A stretch of DNA of 64,000 nt, taken from contig JAJRYT010000007.1 of NCBI GenBank assembly GCA_024275635.1, forward strand, positions 1 through 64,000. The letters are read 5' to 3'. Position 1 is the stretch's first letter, and each line of letters begins with the position of its first letter. Below, one piece after another: positions 55,111-63,304 of this stretch. The notes below the pieces were generated by a model, which did no database searches, had not been told where the DNA came from, and worked only from the letters and a program-made list of their open reading frames with translations. Source of the stretch: Chloroflexota bacterium (lineage in GTDB: Bacteria > Chloroflexota > Anaerolineae > Promineifilales > Promineifilaceae). A program made the translations under genes and the position numbers.

Positions 55111-56358
55111 ATGCGTGACGACGTATTGATCATTGGCGGGGGAATAATCGGGGTGAGCGCCGCTTATTTTTTGGCGCGGGCCGGTGTGGGCGTCACCGTT
55201 ATCGAGAGGGGGGAGGTCGGGAGGGGGTGTTCCTACGGCAATGCCGGACTGATTTGCCCCTGTCACTCCACGCCGATTCCTGCGCCCGGCGTCCTCACCC
55301 AGGGCTTGAAATGGCTGTTTGACGCCGAAAGCCCTTTTTACATCAAGCCCCGTCTGGATTCAGACTTGATTCGTTGGCTGTGGCGGTTCCAATCGTACTG
55401 CAATCAAAGCTGGGTTGACACGGCCGTTCCTCTCATCCGTGATTTGCAGCGGGCCAGTTTAGCCTTGTACCAGGAGCTGATTGAAGAGGAAAAGCTGGAC
55501 TGCCACTTTGAGCGGCATGGCGGTCTGGCGTTGTACCTGACGGAACGCGGGTTTGCACACGGCCGCTGCGAAGCGGCCGAATTACAGCGTTTTGGCTTGC
55601 AGATGGAACTGTTGGATGGGACGGCGATACGGGAACTGGAAACGGCCGTTCATCCCCAGGTCATCGGCGGCATCCATTACCAGGAGGACGCCCACATCAC
55701 GCCGGACTTGTTTGTCACCGGATTGGCGGCGGCGGCCCAGGCGCACGGCGCAACCTTCCTGACGCAGACGGAACTGTTAGGGTTTGAAACGGGGAATGGG
55801 CGGGTTACGGCCGTCCAAACCACGCGCGGTGAGCGGCGGGCCGAACAAATCATCCTGGCCGCCGGCGCCTGGACAGCGCCCATCGCTCGCGACCTGAATC
55901 TCAAGCTGCCCTTACAGCCGGCCAAAGGATACAGCATTACCGTGAAACGGCCGTCTAACGCGCCGCGCATATACCTGTACCTGGGCGAAGCAAAGGTTGC
56001 GGTGACACCGATGGGGCCGCATTTACGCTTTGCCGGGACGCTGGAATTGGCCGGGTTTGATTTTGCCATCAACCAGCGGCGGGTAAACGCCATTTTGCGG
56101 GCGGCAGATGGCTATCTGGCCGGCAGCGGGGAGCGGGAACTGGTGGAAATCTGGCGGGGGATGCGGCCTGTTACACCGGATGGACTGCCATACATCGGCC
56201 GTACCCGCCGCTACCAAAACCTGATTGTGGCCGCCGGTCATGCGACGTTGGGCCTCTCGATGGGGCCGATTACGGGGAAGTTGGTGGCGGAGGTGGTGGG
56301 GGAGGAACGGCCGTCTTTCGAACTAATCCCATTTCAGGTAGAACGGTTTGAAAGCTGA
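55111..56358 (+). CDS. FAD-dependent amino acid dehydrogenase, DadA-like
   Basis: 415 residues of the glycine/D-amino acid oxidase fold. The FAD dinucleotide motif is IIGGGIIGVSAAYFLARAGV (about 6-25), with the ribose-binding Glu in VTVIERGEVGRG. CSYGNAGLI then follows, typical of DadA. The C-terminus has WRGMRPVTPDGLPYIGRT and ILVAAGHATLGLSMGPITGK-like LIVAAGHATLGLSMGP. It probably deaminates a D-amino acid to the 2-oxo acid, passing electrons to the quinone pool. It is likely controlled by the adjacent PucR protein. An in-frame GTG just before the ATG is an alternative start. Confidence 0.92.
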   Translation: MRDDVLIIGGGIIGVSAAYFLARAGVGVTVIERGEVGRGCSYGNAGLICPCHSTPIPAPGVLTQGLKWLFDAESPFYIKPRLDSDLIRWLWRFQSYCNQSWVDTAVPLIRDLQRASLALYQELIEEEKLDCHFERHGGLALYLTERGFAHGRCEAAELQRFGLQMELLDGTAIRELETAVHPQVIGGIHYQEDAHITPDLFVTGLAAAAQAHGATFLTQTELLGFETGNGRVTAVQTTRGERRAEQIILAAGAWTAPIARDLNLKLPLQPAKGYSITVKRPSNAPRIYLYLGEAKVAVTPMGPHLRFAGTLELAGFDFAINQRRVNAILRAADGYLAGSGERELVEIWRGMRPVTPDGLPYIGRTRRYQNLIVAAGHATLGLSMGPITGKLVAEVVGEERPSFELIPFQVERFES

Positions 56359-56557
56359 TAGAAAACCCCAAAGTTATTGTTTCCTAAATGCAAGCAGAAT
56401 ATCTATTCGATTATACGATAATGTGAACTGGTTGGTGTTAGCTGCATCATAACATCATGTGGTCATGTTTGTTTTGATTGACAGGTTATGTGAATATGAC
56501 ATAGAATATCCTCTGTCTTAAGCCATTCAACAATAGGGAAATTCAAGAGCAGTCACC
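56359..56557. other. AT-rich boundary, no gene
   Basis: About 200 bases, clearly AT-richer than the dadA-like gene before it. It marks the start of an accessory block. Confidence 0.45.
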
Positions 56558-56827
56558 ATGAGCATACAACCAGGGGATGAAAAGCAAGAATTAAACTTTG
56601 CCTATTTACAAACTGTTGCTGCCAGGGCTGGTTATGCCTTCAACATAGAACGCCAGGATTATGGGATAGACGGGTATTTTCGAGAAATAATACACTTACC
56701 CACAGGTAAATATACGGCCTCAACTCGCGCTTTGAATTTTCAAGCGAAAGCAACTGTAAATAGCGAGTTCGTCGGTGACCGAGCAGTTAAGTACACAATG
56801 CAAGCCCAGGCTTACAATAAACGGTAG
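56558..56827 (+). pseudogene. DUF4365-like N-terminal fragment
   Basis: 89 residues: EKQELNFAYLQTVAARAGYA, then NIERQDYGIDGYFREI and LNFQAKATVNS. The YGIDG...Q(A/V)K pattern matches the start of DUF4365 proteins, which have a restriction-endonuclease-like core (acidic residue, then Q-x-K). The frame ends at YNKR where such proteins usually go on for 60 or more residues, so it is probably truncated. The bases directly after (GGTAGTGGT) resemble the outer end of the IS1 element at 59250. AT-rich compared with neighbours. Confidence 0.55.
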
Positions 56828-56931
56828 TGGTAAATAAATGACTGGTAAACATTTCGGGCTTGGTAAAGAAAATCCTGCCGCCGCACCTTTTTTCAGGAGA
56901 TGTTTTATTCAAGTCGGGCCTATCTGAATGA

Positions 56932-57204
56932 TTGAATAATGCGCCACCAGTTAGAATTCAACCACTACCACCCATTGAATATAAACAAATGGAGTTAAAG
57001 TTTAAAGAGTTTGAGTCTATTGAGCCGGACGCGCCTGTAGCAAGAAGAGTAGTTGAAAGGATTATTCGTGGGTTAGTTGCAACAAAGAATGCTGTCAAGC
57101 AAGAAAGTGTTGATTTTCTAGTACAGTATTATAACAGCGGCTTTAGCGCAAATATGTGCAAGGCTATTATTGATATTTCACGTAAGGCCAACTCAAAGAA
57201 ATAA
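56932..57204 (+). CDS. Hypothetical protein, 90 residues
   Basis: Not recognised. It would start at TTG and is lysine-rich and helical (IEYKQMELKFKEFESIEPD, RRVVERIIRGLVATKNAVKQ). It may be a fragment of a larger protein. Codon use is AT-rich like the whole 56.4-58.6 kb block, which contains no ACGGCCGT motif. Confidence 0.4.
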   Translation: MNNAPPVRIQPLPPIEYKQMELKFKEFESIEPDAPVARRVVERIIRGLVATKNAVKQESVDFLVQYYNSGFSANMCKAIIDISRKANSKK

Positions 57205-57206
57205 TG

Positions 57207-57274
57207 ATCCGCAGATTGTACTGATTTCACAGATTGAACCCATATTTTCTGCGTAATCGGCGCAATCTGCGGAT
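57207..57274. repeat. 12-bp hairpin ATCCGCAGATTG/CAATCTGCGGAT
   Basis: Perfect arms 57207-57218 and 57263-57274, with further partial repeats (CACAGATTGAA, TCTGCGTAATC) between them. Confidence 0.8.
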
Positions 57275-57294
57275 AGAAAAGGATGATTTAATTC

Positions 57295-57738
57295 TTGAAT
57301 GTGCCTAACAAGGCGGCAACGGTCGAATATGGTATTTTGTGGTCGCCCAAAATACCACCTCCAGAAGATATAGCAGAAGTACCCCCGATCCTTCTTGACG
57401 AAACAGACTATGCGTATTTATCTAAGGCTGCCAGCGAATTGAGAGAACTGGAGCCAGATGATACATTTACAGTTCGGGGGCTGGTTTACGGGTTGAGTTC
57501 TACCGATGATCCTCGCAAGCTGGGCGTTGGTCAATCTGTTGTTGTTGAATGGGGAAAACCAGATATTGGGAGAACTGTAAAGATTATCGTAGAACTTAAA
57601 CCAAAGGAATATATACAAGCCGTTCATGCCCACGAGTCTTGGCAATCAATTGAAGTGACTGGTGAGGCAAAATTAATTGGCAGAAGATGGAGATTATTCA
57701 ATCCACGAGATTTTCGTGTTGTTCCAAAGGGTGAATAA
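57295..57738 (+). CDS. Hypothetical protein, 147 residues
   Basis: I do not recognise a family. It would start at TTG 57295 (GTG 57301 is possible). Parts: AATVEYGILWSPKIPPPED, LSKAASELRELEPDDTFTVR, GLVYGLSSTDDP, VVVEWGKPDIGRTVKIIVEL, and a C-terminal SIEVTGEAKLIGRRWRLFNP. The last stretch looks like a small beta domain. AT-rich accessory gene, neighbours unknown. Confidence 0.5.
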   Translation: MNVPNKAATVEYGILWSPKIPPPEDIAEVPPILLDETDYAYLSKAASELRELEPDDTFTVRGLVYGLSSTDDPRKLGVGQSVVVEWGKPDIGRTVKIIVELKPKEYIQAVHAHESWQSIEVTGEAKLIGRRWRLFNPRDFRVVPKGE

Positions 57739-57912
57739 TAAGCGAGAACGCAGTTACTCCCGGCCGTGGCGGTTTTCCAGACCGTGCCACCTGTTGGGGG
57801 AGGAACACTGCCGTTTCCCCACCCAACTTAACCATTAACGCGTACATGAACGGGACTGCACCATCCCCATATTTTATGCGGCGTCAGGCGACCTCAATGA
57901 TACAGCCTGGCC
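57739..57912. other. Intergenic, no gene
   Basis: Convergent region between the hypothetical gene and the PIN toxin gene. Nothing further is visible. Confidence 0.4.
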
Positions 57913-58329
57913 CTATTCACTTTTGAGCAATGATCCAAAAGCTGCGGGCATGATAACCGGCACACTGCCCCCCTTGAAATCCTTGACATTGCGCGTGATT
58001 AAGTAATCTGCGCCAGCTTGAGCCGCCGCACATATTTGCACCGCATCCTCAAAATCGTTCCAGTCCAATAAAACGGCTTGACGAATCACCTTTTCGTCTA
58101 CAGGGGCAACGGAGAAGATATTGAGCGTTTGGGCCAACAACTTTGTCGCTTGTTTCGAGCCAACGCGCTGCCGCATGATGTAAAACAAGGTTGTTAAACT
58201 GTGCGCAGCCAGGCAGCCGTCAACTTTCCCTTTATCAATCGCAGTCCATACCCTTACCGAATCAAGAAAATGGGGTTCCCTATTTTCCAGTACATCTAAA
58301 ACAATATTGAGATCAACAAGAACGCGCAC
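57913..58329 (-). CDS. PIN-domain toxin
   Basis: 138 residues from GTG 58329; an ATG-based longer start (58341 or 58350) overlaps the antitoxin gene. PIN fold with the acidic active-site residues: RVLVDLNIVLDVLENREPH (first Asp), then the central SLTTLFYIMRQRVG, DFEDAVQICAAAQAGAD and LITRNVKDF (last Asp). VapC-type PIN proteins are ribonucleases. The gene begins directly after the antitoxin stop, so the two are co-translated. Confidence 0.88.
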   Translation of the reverse strand: MRVLVDLNIVLDVLENREPHFLDSVRVWTAIDKGKVDGCLAAHSLTTLFYIMRQRVGSKQATKLLAQTLNIFSVAPVDEKVIRQAVLLDWNDFEDAVQICAAAQAGADYLITRNVKDFKGGSVPVIMPAAFGSLLKSE

Positions 58330-58330
58330 G

Positions 58331-58579
58331 TCACCCCCCATATTTTTCATCTAGATATTGATGATATGCCTCGATACCTGGGCCGGGCGGCAAAACGCCT
58401 ATTAGCTCTTTAATTCTTGGTGTAAGTTCTACCGCATTTTCTTCAACTTGTTCTAAACTGGCTAAATAGCGCGAGACTAATTGCGAAACAGAAGTATTAT
58501 GTTTGCTGGCATATTGTTTCGCCCGTTCAATCAGGTCAACTTCTACAAGCAAAGTCAGTTTTGTTTTTTCTTTTAACAT
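58331..58579 (-). CDS. Antitoxin of the PIN pair (ribbon-helix-helix type)
   Basis: 82 residues: KTKLTLLVEVDLIERAKQYA then SKHNTSVSQLVSRYLASLEQ, the strand-helix-helix pattern of RHH antitoxins (DUF6364-like). The C-terminus ELIGVLPPGPGIEAYHQYL should bind the toxin. It is the first gene of the pair. Confidence 0.85.
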   Translation of the reverse strand: MLKEKTKLTLLVEVDLIERAKQYASKHNTSVSQLVSRYLASLEQVEENAVELTPRIKELIGVLPPGPGIEAYHQYLDEKYGG

Positions 58580-58644
58580 CGTTCACCTCATACGTATATT
58601 CTAAGCGAATTACGCACGTATTTCAAGTGCAGCTTGACGGCCGT

Positions 58645-59004
58645 TCACACCGACACACGACGCATCCGCCAAACAACCAGAGCAAAAATCAGCGCGGCAA
58701 AAGCCGCCACGCTGCCCAGGTTGGCCCAAATCAGGCTAGGAGCCGCCGCGTTGGAGAATGAGGCGCGGAACACCTGCGCCAACGCCACCGAGGGTATCCA
58801 GGGAATGATGGCACGCGCGATGGCCGGGTAATGCGGCCCCATTGTTCCCGCCAGAAGCATGGGGATTAACAAAGCCATCATCACCGCCCCCAACCACAGG
58901 TTCACGCTGGCGGGATTGTCGAACAGAATGCCCAGCAATAAGCCGAGGGCGACGGTGAACGAAGCGCCGCCGACGGCCGTAAGTTGTGGCAGCGAATTCA
59001 ACAT
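58645..59004 (-). pseudogene. C-terminal fragment of ABC-2 permease
   Basis: About 115 codons. From GLLLGILFDNPASVNLWLGA to WRMRRVSV it is a close paralogue of the last 105 residues of the chimeric ABC gene at 43305-44534 (LLMGILFDDPTSVNLWLGAA ... WRVRRMSL). The upstream part of the gene is gone: within 25 bases of the break an IS1-like transposase fragment begins, in the opposite direction. The fragment contains ACGGCCGT motifs, so it is old host sequence. Confidence 0.8.
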
Positions 59005-59029
59005 AGATACCGTCGTTGCCGCACTCTGG

Positions 59030-59250
59030 CACGCTTGCCGGCAGGTTGTTGATTCTGGAAGGTATTGTTCAGTTGGTAAAGAAAGTGGGGAAACAGCTCA
59101 TGTTGAGCGATGGAATAACGCATTACGTCAGCGAATTAGCCGCTATATTTGTAAGACCTTGTCGTTTTCAAAAACGGATAAGTTTCACCATTTGGTTACC
59201 AAGTGGTACATCCATGAATACAACCTATCACTTGCTACCTGACCACTACC
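59030..59250 (+). mobile_element. IS1-family transposase 3' remnant
   Basis: The plus frame reads SVGKESGETAHVERWNNALR, QRISRYICKTLSFSKTDKFH and KWYIHEYNLSLAT. This is the C-terminal end of an IS1-family transposase (compare GKENGLTAHIERFNNTLRQ in the E. coli element). It is followed by a probable outer end CACTTGCTACCTGACCACTACC (59229-59250, first 20 bases quoted: CACTTGCTACCTGACCACTA). The 5' part is missing. Confidence 0.72.
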
Positions 59251-59278
59251 AAAAAAGGCTTGCCCAATTGGACAAGCC
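59251..59278 (-). terminator. Terminator of the nuo operon
   Basis: On the minus strand GGCTTGTCC-AATT-GGGCAAGCC followed by TTTTTT, 29 bases after the nuoN stop. Confidence 0.85.
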
Positions 59279-59306
59279 CTTCAATATCTTTTCTAAACAG
59301 AGGAAC

Positions 59307-60791
59307 TTAGCCGCCGACCAGCGCCAGCCCTCCTTGCAGCGCCGCTTCGCGCGCGACATCAAACCAGGTTCCTGGTAAGAAGCCGAGAATGAGGGTGGCT
59401 ATAACTGTGAGGGCAACGGCCGTAACCAACGCTGGCGGCGCTGTCACTTCCCCATCCCCATCAACCATAAACATCGTGTACACAACGCGGAGGTAATAAT
59501 AGCCGGAGATGGCGCTCGTAATCACGCCTACAATTGTCAACCAAATCAAATCCGCTTCAATTGCCGCCCGAAACACATAAAACTTACCCGAAAAACCACC
59601 CGTCGGCGGCACGCCCGTCAGCGACAACATGAAATAAGCCATCGCTAGAGCCAACAGTGGGCTGCGTTTTGCCAGACCTTTATAATCATCCAACATCACG
59701 CCTTCATTCGTCTTGCGCTCTACGGCAATGACGATGGCAAACGCGCCCATGTTGGTGAACAGATAAGCCAGCATGTAAAACAACGCCGCACTCACGCCGT
59801 CGGGATTGATAGGCAAAGCGGCAACAGCGATCAAAATGTACCCGGCATGGGCGATACTGGAATAAGCCAACATACGCTTGATGTTAGGCTGCGCCAGGGC
59901 GACAACATTCCCCACGATCAAGGTCAACGCCGATAAAACGGCGATGGCTGGCGCCCAGGTGTCGCCAATGGCGGGCAGGGCGGTGACGAAGACGCGCAGC
60001 ATGGCGGCAAAGCCGCCAACCTTCGCCCCAATGGACATGAAGGCGGTAACGGCCGTCGGCGCACCCTGATACACATCCGGCGTCCACATATGGAAGGGAA
60101 CGGCGGCCACCTTAAAGGCAAACCCAACCAGCAGGAACGCCGCCCCGGCTAATCCCAGCGAACCGCCATTAGCGATTCCCGTTAAAATCCCTGGCAGCTG
60201 CGTCGTACCCGTTGCGCCATACGTTAAAGCAATGCCGAATACCAAAAAACCTGACGAAAACGCCCCCAGCAAGAAATACTTCATCGCTGCTTCTTCTGAA
60301 TCCGTGCGCGGCCAGGCCAGCCCCGACATGATGTAAAGCGGAATCGAAAGCAGTTCCAGCGCCAGGAACACCAGAATCAAATCATTGGCCATGCCCATCA
60401 GCATCATGCCGCTAATCGAAAACAGCATTAGCATGTAAAATTCCGGCCGATCCAATCCGGTACGGCGCAAAAAGTCAACGGAAAGCAATACGGTCAGGAA
60501 TCCCGTTACTAGAAAAACCGCGTTCAGGAAAGTGGCAAAATTATCCACCACAATCATCGGATGTCCATTTGCTAACGCAAACGTACCGCCGTCAAATCCC
60601 CATAGGCCGATGGTCTGGACAAATGCCAATGCCAAGCCCACCAACGTCAAACCGGGAATCATGCGCGTCCACTGTTCTTGAGCTTCTTCGGAAATAAAAA
60701 GCTCAATCAGCATCATTAACATGCCCCAACCGGCAACAATCACGGCCGGAGCGATAAGTAACATATTTATGGTAGGAACTTGAAACGTCAT
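59307..60791 (-). CDS. nuoN: NADH-quinone oxidoreductase subunit N
   Basis: Antiporter-like proton-pumping membrane subunit of complex I, 494 residues with about 14 membrane helices. Key Lys-containing helices are recognisable: FKVAAVPFHMWTPDVYQGAP (about 230-249), AYSSIAHAGYILIAVAALPI, LTGVPPTGGFSGKFYVFRAA. Last gene of the operon, followed by a terminator. Confidence 0.95.
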   Translation of the reverse strand: MTFQVPTINMLLIAPAVIVAGWGMLMMLIELFISEEAQEQWTRMIPGLTLVGLALAFVQTIGLWGFDGGTFALANGHPMIVVDNFATFLNAVFLVTGFLTVLLSVDFLRRTGLDRPEFYMLMLFSISGMMLMGMANDLILVFLALELLSIPLYIMSGLAWPRTDSEEAAMKYFLLGAFSSGFLVFGIALTYGATGTTQLPGILTGIANGGSLGLAGAAFLLVGFAFKVAAVPFHMWTPDVYQGAPTAVTAFMSIGAKVGGFAAMLRVFVTALPAIGDTWAPAIAVLSALTLIVGNVVALAQPNIKRMLAYSSIAHAGYILIAVAALPINPDGVSAALFYMLAYLFTNMGAFAIVIAVERKTNEGVMLDDYKGLAKRSPLLALAMAYFMLSLTGVPPTGGFSGKFYVFRAAIEADLIWLTIVGVITSAISGYYYLRVVYTMFMVDGDGEVTAPPALVTAVALTVIATLILGFLPGTWFDVAREAALQGGLALVGG

Positions 60792-60818
60792 CGTTTAAGC
60801 CTTTGTGTTTGAACCAGG

Positions 60819-60845
60819 CCCTAAGGGTTTGGGAAACCCTTAGGG
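60819..60845. repeat. 12-bp perfect palindrome containing a stop codon
   Basis: CCCTAAGGGTTT - GGG - AAACCCTTAGGG. The metallophosphoesterase TAA stop lies inside the right arm. It lies between this gene and nuoN and could slow or stabilise the transcript end. Confidence 0.8.
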
Positions 60846-61652
60846 TCTTCTCTGAAATGTGTGTTGATGAATAATCGTCTGCTCCGGCATCAAATGCACA
60901 AAACTGTACGCCGGTAAATGATCGGGATCGAAGCCTGTTACAACGTCGTTGGGCCAGGCTGTGAACTGCGAAAAAGCGCTGGCCGTCGCTGCGTACAAGA
61001 TGCCGTCCCGCAGGGTTTGCATATTTTGATGAACATGTCCATAAAAGACGCCGCGCAAACGGTCGCGGGCTGGCAGCAGCGCCTCATGTAGATCGGCCCC
61101 GTTAATTACCAGCATGTACGCATCCATCCAAGTCGAGTCCATGGGTAACACGGGATAATGGATAAATACGGTCAACGGCGGGCCTTCCGTCTGTGCTTCC
61201 CGGCGCGCCAGGTCTAACTGCGCCGCGGATAACAGGCCATGCGGGTCGATCTCGTCCGGGCCACGCGCGTCCAATACCAGGAAGCGGTACCCTTTCACAT
61301 CAAATGTGTAAGAAAGCACGTCCGGATCATCACAAACGTCTTTTTTCGGCCCCATTAACAGGTAGCGGTGAATGTCTCGCGCTGTATCATGGTTGCCGGC
61401 AACGTAGTAAACGGGGACGTTAATCTGGGACAGAACCTCGGCCGCAAATTGATAGGAGGCCGGGTTAGGTTCTGTCACGATGTCGCCGGTGTGGATAACG
61501 AAGTCGGGTTTGACGGGTAAATTGTTAATGACTGCTACCAATTTTTGCGCGTTCGGTAGCGGATAATGACCATGACGGTGGTAAACGGCCGTTGGCCCAA
61601 TGTGCGTGTCGCTAATGACGACAAAGTAGACTATCTCGTCAGGCACAACCAC
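60840..61652 (-). CDS. Metallophosphoesterase inside the nuo operon
   Basis: 270 residues, calcineurin-like two-metal phosphoesterase. All motifs are present in order: FVVISDTHIG (10-19), FVIHTGDIV (about 51-59), YYVAGNHDTARD (about 84-95), TVFIHYPVLP (about 165-174), GVFYGHVHQNMQ (about 205-216). Closest general type: CpdA-like/purple-acid-like phosphoesterases. It lacks a signal peptide, so it is cytoplasmic. It lies between nuoM and nuoN, where bacterial nuo operons normally have no extra gene. Confidence 0.92.
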   Translation of the reverse strand: MVVPDEIVYFVVISDTHIGPTAVYHRHGHYPLPNAQKLVAVINNLPVKPDFVIHTGDIVTEPNPASYQFAAEVLSQINVPVYYVAGNHDTARDIHRYLLMGPKKDVCDDPDVLSYTFDVKGYRFLVLDARGPDEIDPHGLLSAAQLDLARREAQTEGPPLTVFIHYPVLPMDSTWMDAYMLVINGADLHEALLPARDRLRGVFYGHVHQNMQTLRDGILYAATASAFSQFTAWPNDVVTGFDPDHLPAYSFVHLMPEQTIIHQHTFQRRP

Positions 61653-61697
61653 ACCCTTTCATAGAGCCAATTCACCCCGGCTGAATCCGGCTAAAAA

Positions 61698-63203
61698 TCA
61701 GGGTAAAGCGACGACGGCCGTACCAATATTCGATACCAATTCAGCAACCGAACTGTCCATCAACGCAAAGTAACCGGATGGTGCGATCCCAATCCAGAAA
61801 ATGAATAGCAGGAAAGCTAACATGATCGTCAACTCGCGGGTGTTTATGTCCCGCAGCGCCTTGTTTTTGGGGTTGTCCAACGGCCCCATAAAGACGCGCT
61901 GGAACATCCACAGCAGATAAACGGCCGCTAAGATCACCCCTGTCGTGGCAAACGCTGTATAAATCCAGGGATTCGGTCCCAGCGAAGCGGCGCCCATCGA
62001 ACCCAGTAAAATCGTAAACTCGCCCACAAAGCCATTCAACCCGGGCAAGCCCATGCTGGACAGCGTCACAATCAGCGCCAACACGCTAAAGACCGGCATC
62101 GCCTTCCAAACGCCGCCATACTCTGAGAAGAGGCGCGTGTGCCGCTGCTCGTACAAAACGCCGACCAGGAAGAACAAGGCTCCTGTGCTCAAGCCGTGAT
62201 TAACGCCTTGTAAAATCGCACCCTGGATACCGGCTTCATTCAACGAGAAAATGCCTAGCATCACAAACCCCAGATGGCTGACACTGGAGTAAGCAACCAG
62301 CTTCTTCACGTCTTTCTGTGGCAGGGAAACAAGCGCGCCGTAGATGATGCCGATGATAGCTAACACGGCGATAGCCGGCGCGTAATGTACCGACGCTTCC
62401 GGAAATAGCGGCAGGTTAAAGCGGATAAAACCATACGTCCCCATTTTCAGCAAGACACCAGCCAGGACGATGGAACCGGCCGTTGGCGCTTGCGTATGGG
62501 CATCTGGCAGCCAGGAGTGGAAGGGAAAGATGGGCACTTTGATGGCAAAGGCGATGGCAAAACCGAGGAATAAGATGTTTTGCACATCGGCAAAAGCGGC
62601 GCGTCCGGCAATCAAATCGGGTAAGGCAAAGGTCCCGCCCTTAATGCCCATGTACAAAATTGCCAGCAGCATGAGCAGCGACCCGGCCATCGTGTATAAA
62701 AAGAACTTGATGGAAGCGTAAATACGTTCTTTGCCGCCCCAGATACCGATGAGGAAATACATGGGGATGAGGGTGAATTCCCAGAAAACGTAGAACAGGA
62801 ACAAATCCTGAGCCAGGAAGACACCCATCATGCCGATTTCCATTAACAGCATGAAAATATAGTACTGCTTGATCTGATGCCCGATGGCTGTCCAGGAAGC
62901 GGCAATGGAAACCAGCGAGATGAATGCGGTCAGCAAGATCATGAGGATGCTCAAGCCGTCAATGCCCAGGTAATATTGGATGCCCCAGGACGGTATCCAG
63001 TCAGCCTGTTCCACCATTTGCAGCCCGCCAACGCCTGTTTTGAACTTCGCCAGGACGATCAACGAAACCACGAAGGTCACGGCAGAGGTTCCCAACGCGA
63101 GCCATCTAATTTTATCTTCTGATTCATTCTCTCCCTGGTTCAGGAGCAAAATCAGCGCCACGCCAATCAGCGGCAAGAATGTGACAATCGTTAAAATACC
63201 CAT
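61698..63203 (-). CDS. nuoM: NADH-quinone oxidoreductase subunit M
   Basis: Antiporter-like proton-pumping subunit of complex I, 501 residues, about 14 helices. Typical stretches: GIQYYLGIDGLSILMILLTA (about 93-112), WEFTLIPMYFLIGIWGGKER with the conserved Glu, KVPIFPFHSWLPDAHTQAPT, VAYSSVSHLGFVMLGIFSL, LPGLNGFVGEFTILLGS. The start at 63203 has GGAG five bases upstream; the open extension to 63260 runs through a hairpin array. Confidence 0.97.
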   Translation of the reverse strand: MGILTIVTFLPLIGVALILLLNQGENESEDKIRWLALGTSAVTFVVSLIVLAKFKTGVGGLQMVEQADWIPSWGIQYYLGIDGLSILMILLTAFISLVSIAASWTAIGHQIKQYYIFMLLMEIGMMGVFLAQDLFLFYVFWEFTLIPMYFLIGIWGGKERIYASIKFFLYTMAGSLLMLLAILYMGIKGGTFALPDLIAGRAAFADVQNILFLGFAIAFAIKVPIFPFHSWLPDAHTQAPTAGSIVLAGVLLKMGTYGFIRFNLPLFPEASVHYAPAIAVLAIIGIIYGALVSLPQKDVKKLVAYSSVSHLGFVMLGIFSLNEAGIQGAILQGVNHGLSTGALFFLVGVLYEQRHTRLFSEYGGVWKAMPVFSVLALIVTLSSMGLPGLNGFVGEFTILLGSMGAASLGPNPWIYTAFATTGVILAAVYLLWMFQRVFMGPLDNPKNKALRDINTRELTIMLAFLLFIFWIGIAPSGYFALMDSSVAELVSNIGTAVVALP

Positions 63204-63217
63204 CTTTTCTCCAAAGT

Positions 63218-63304
63218 AATAAAGATTGATGATTGGAGCCTTCAAATCTCCAATTTTCAATCCTTAATCTTTAATCATTAGTCTTTAATCATTAATCTTT
63301 AATT
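63218..63304. repeat. AATCTTT 7-base unit hairpin array
   Basis: AAAGATTGATGATTGGAGCC opposed to a run of CAATCCTTAATCTTTAATC and TTAGTCTTTAATCATTAATC. It lies between nuoL and nuoM and overlaps the nuoL stop. Confidence 0.85.
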
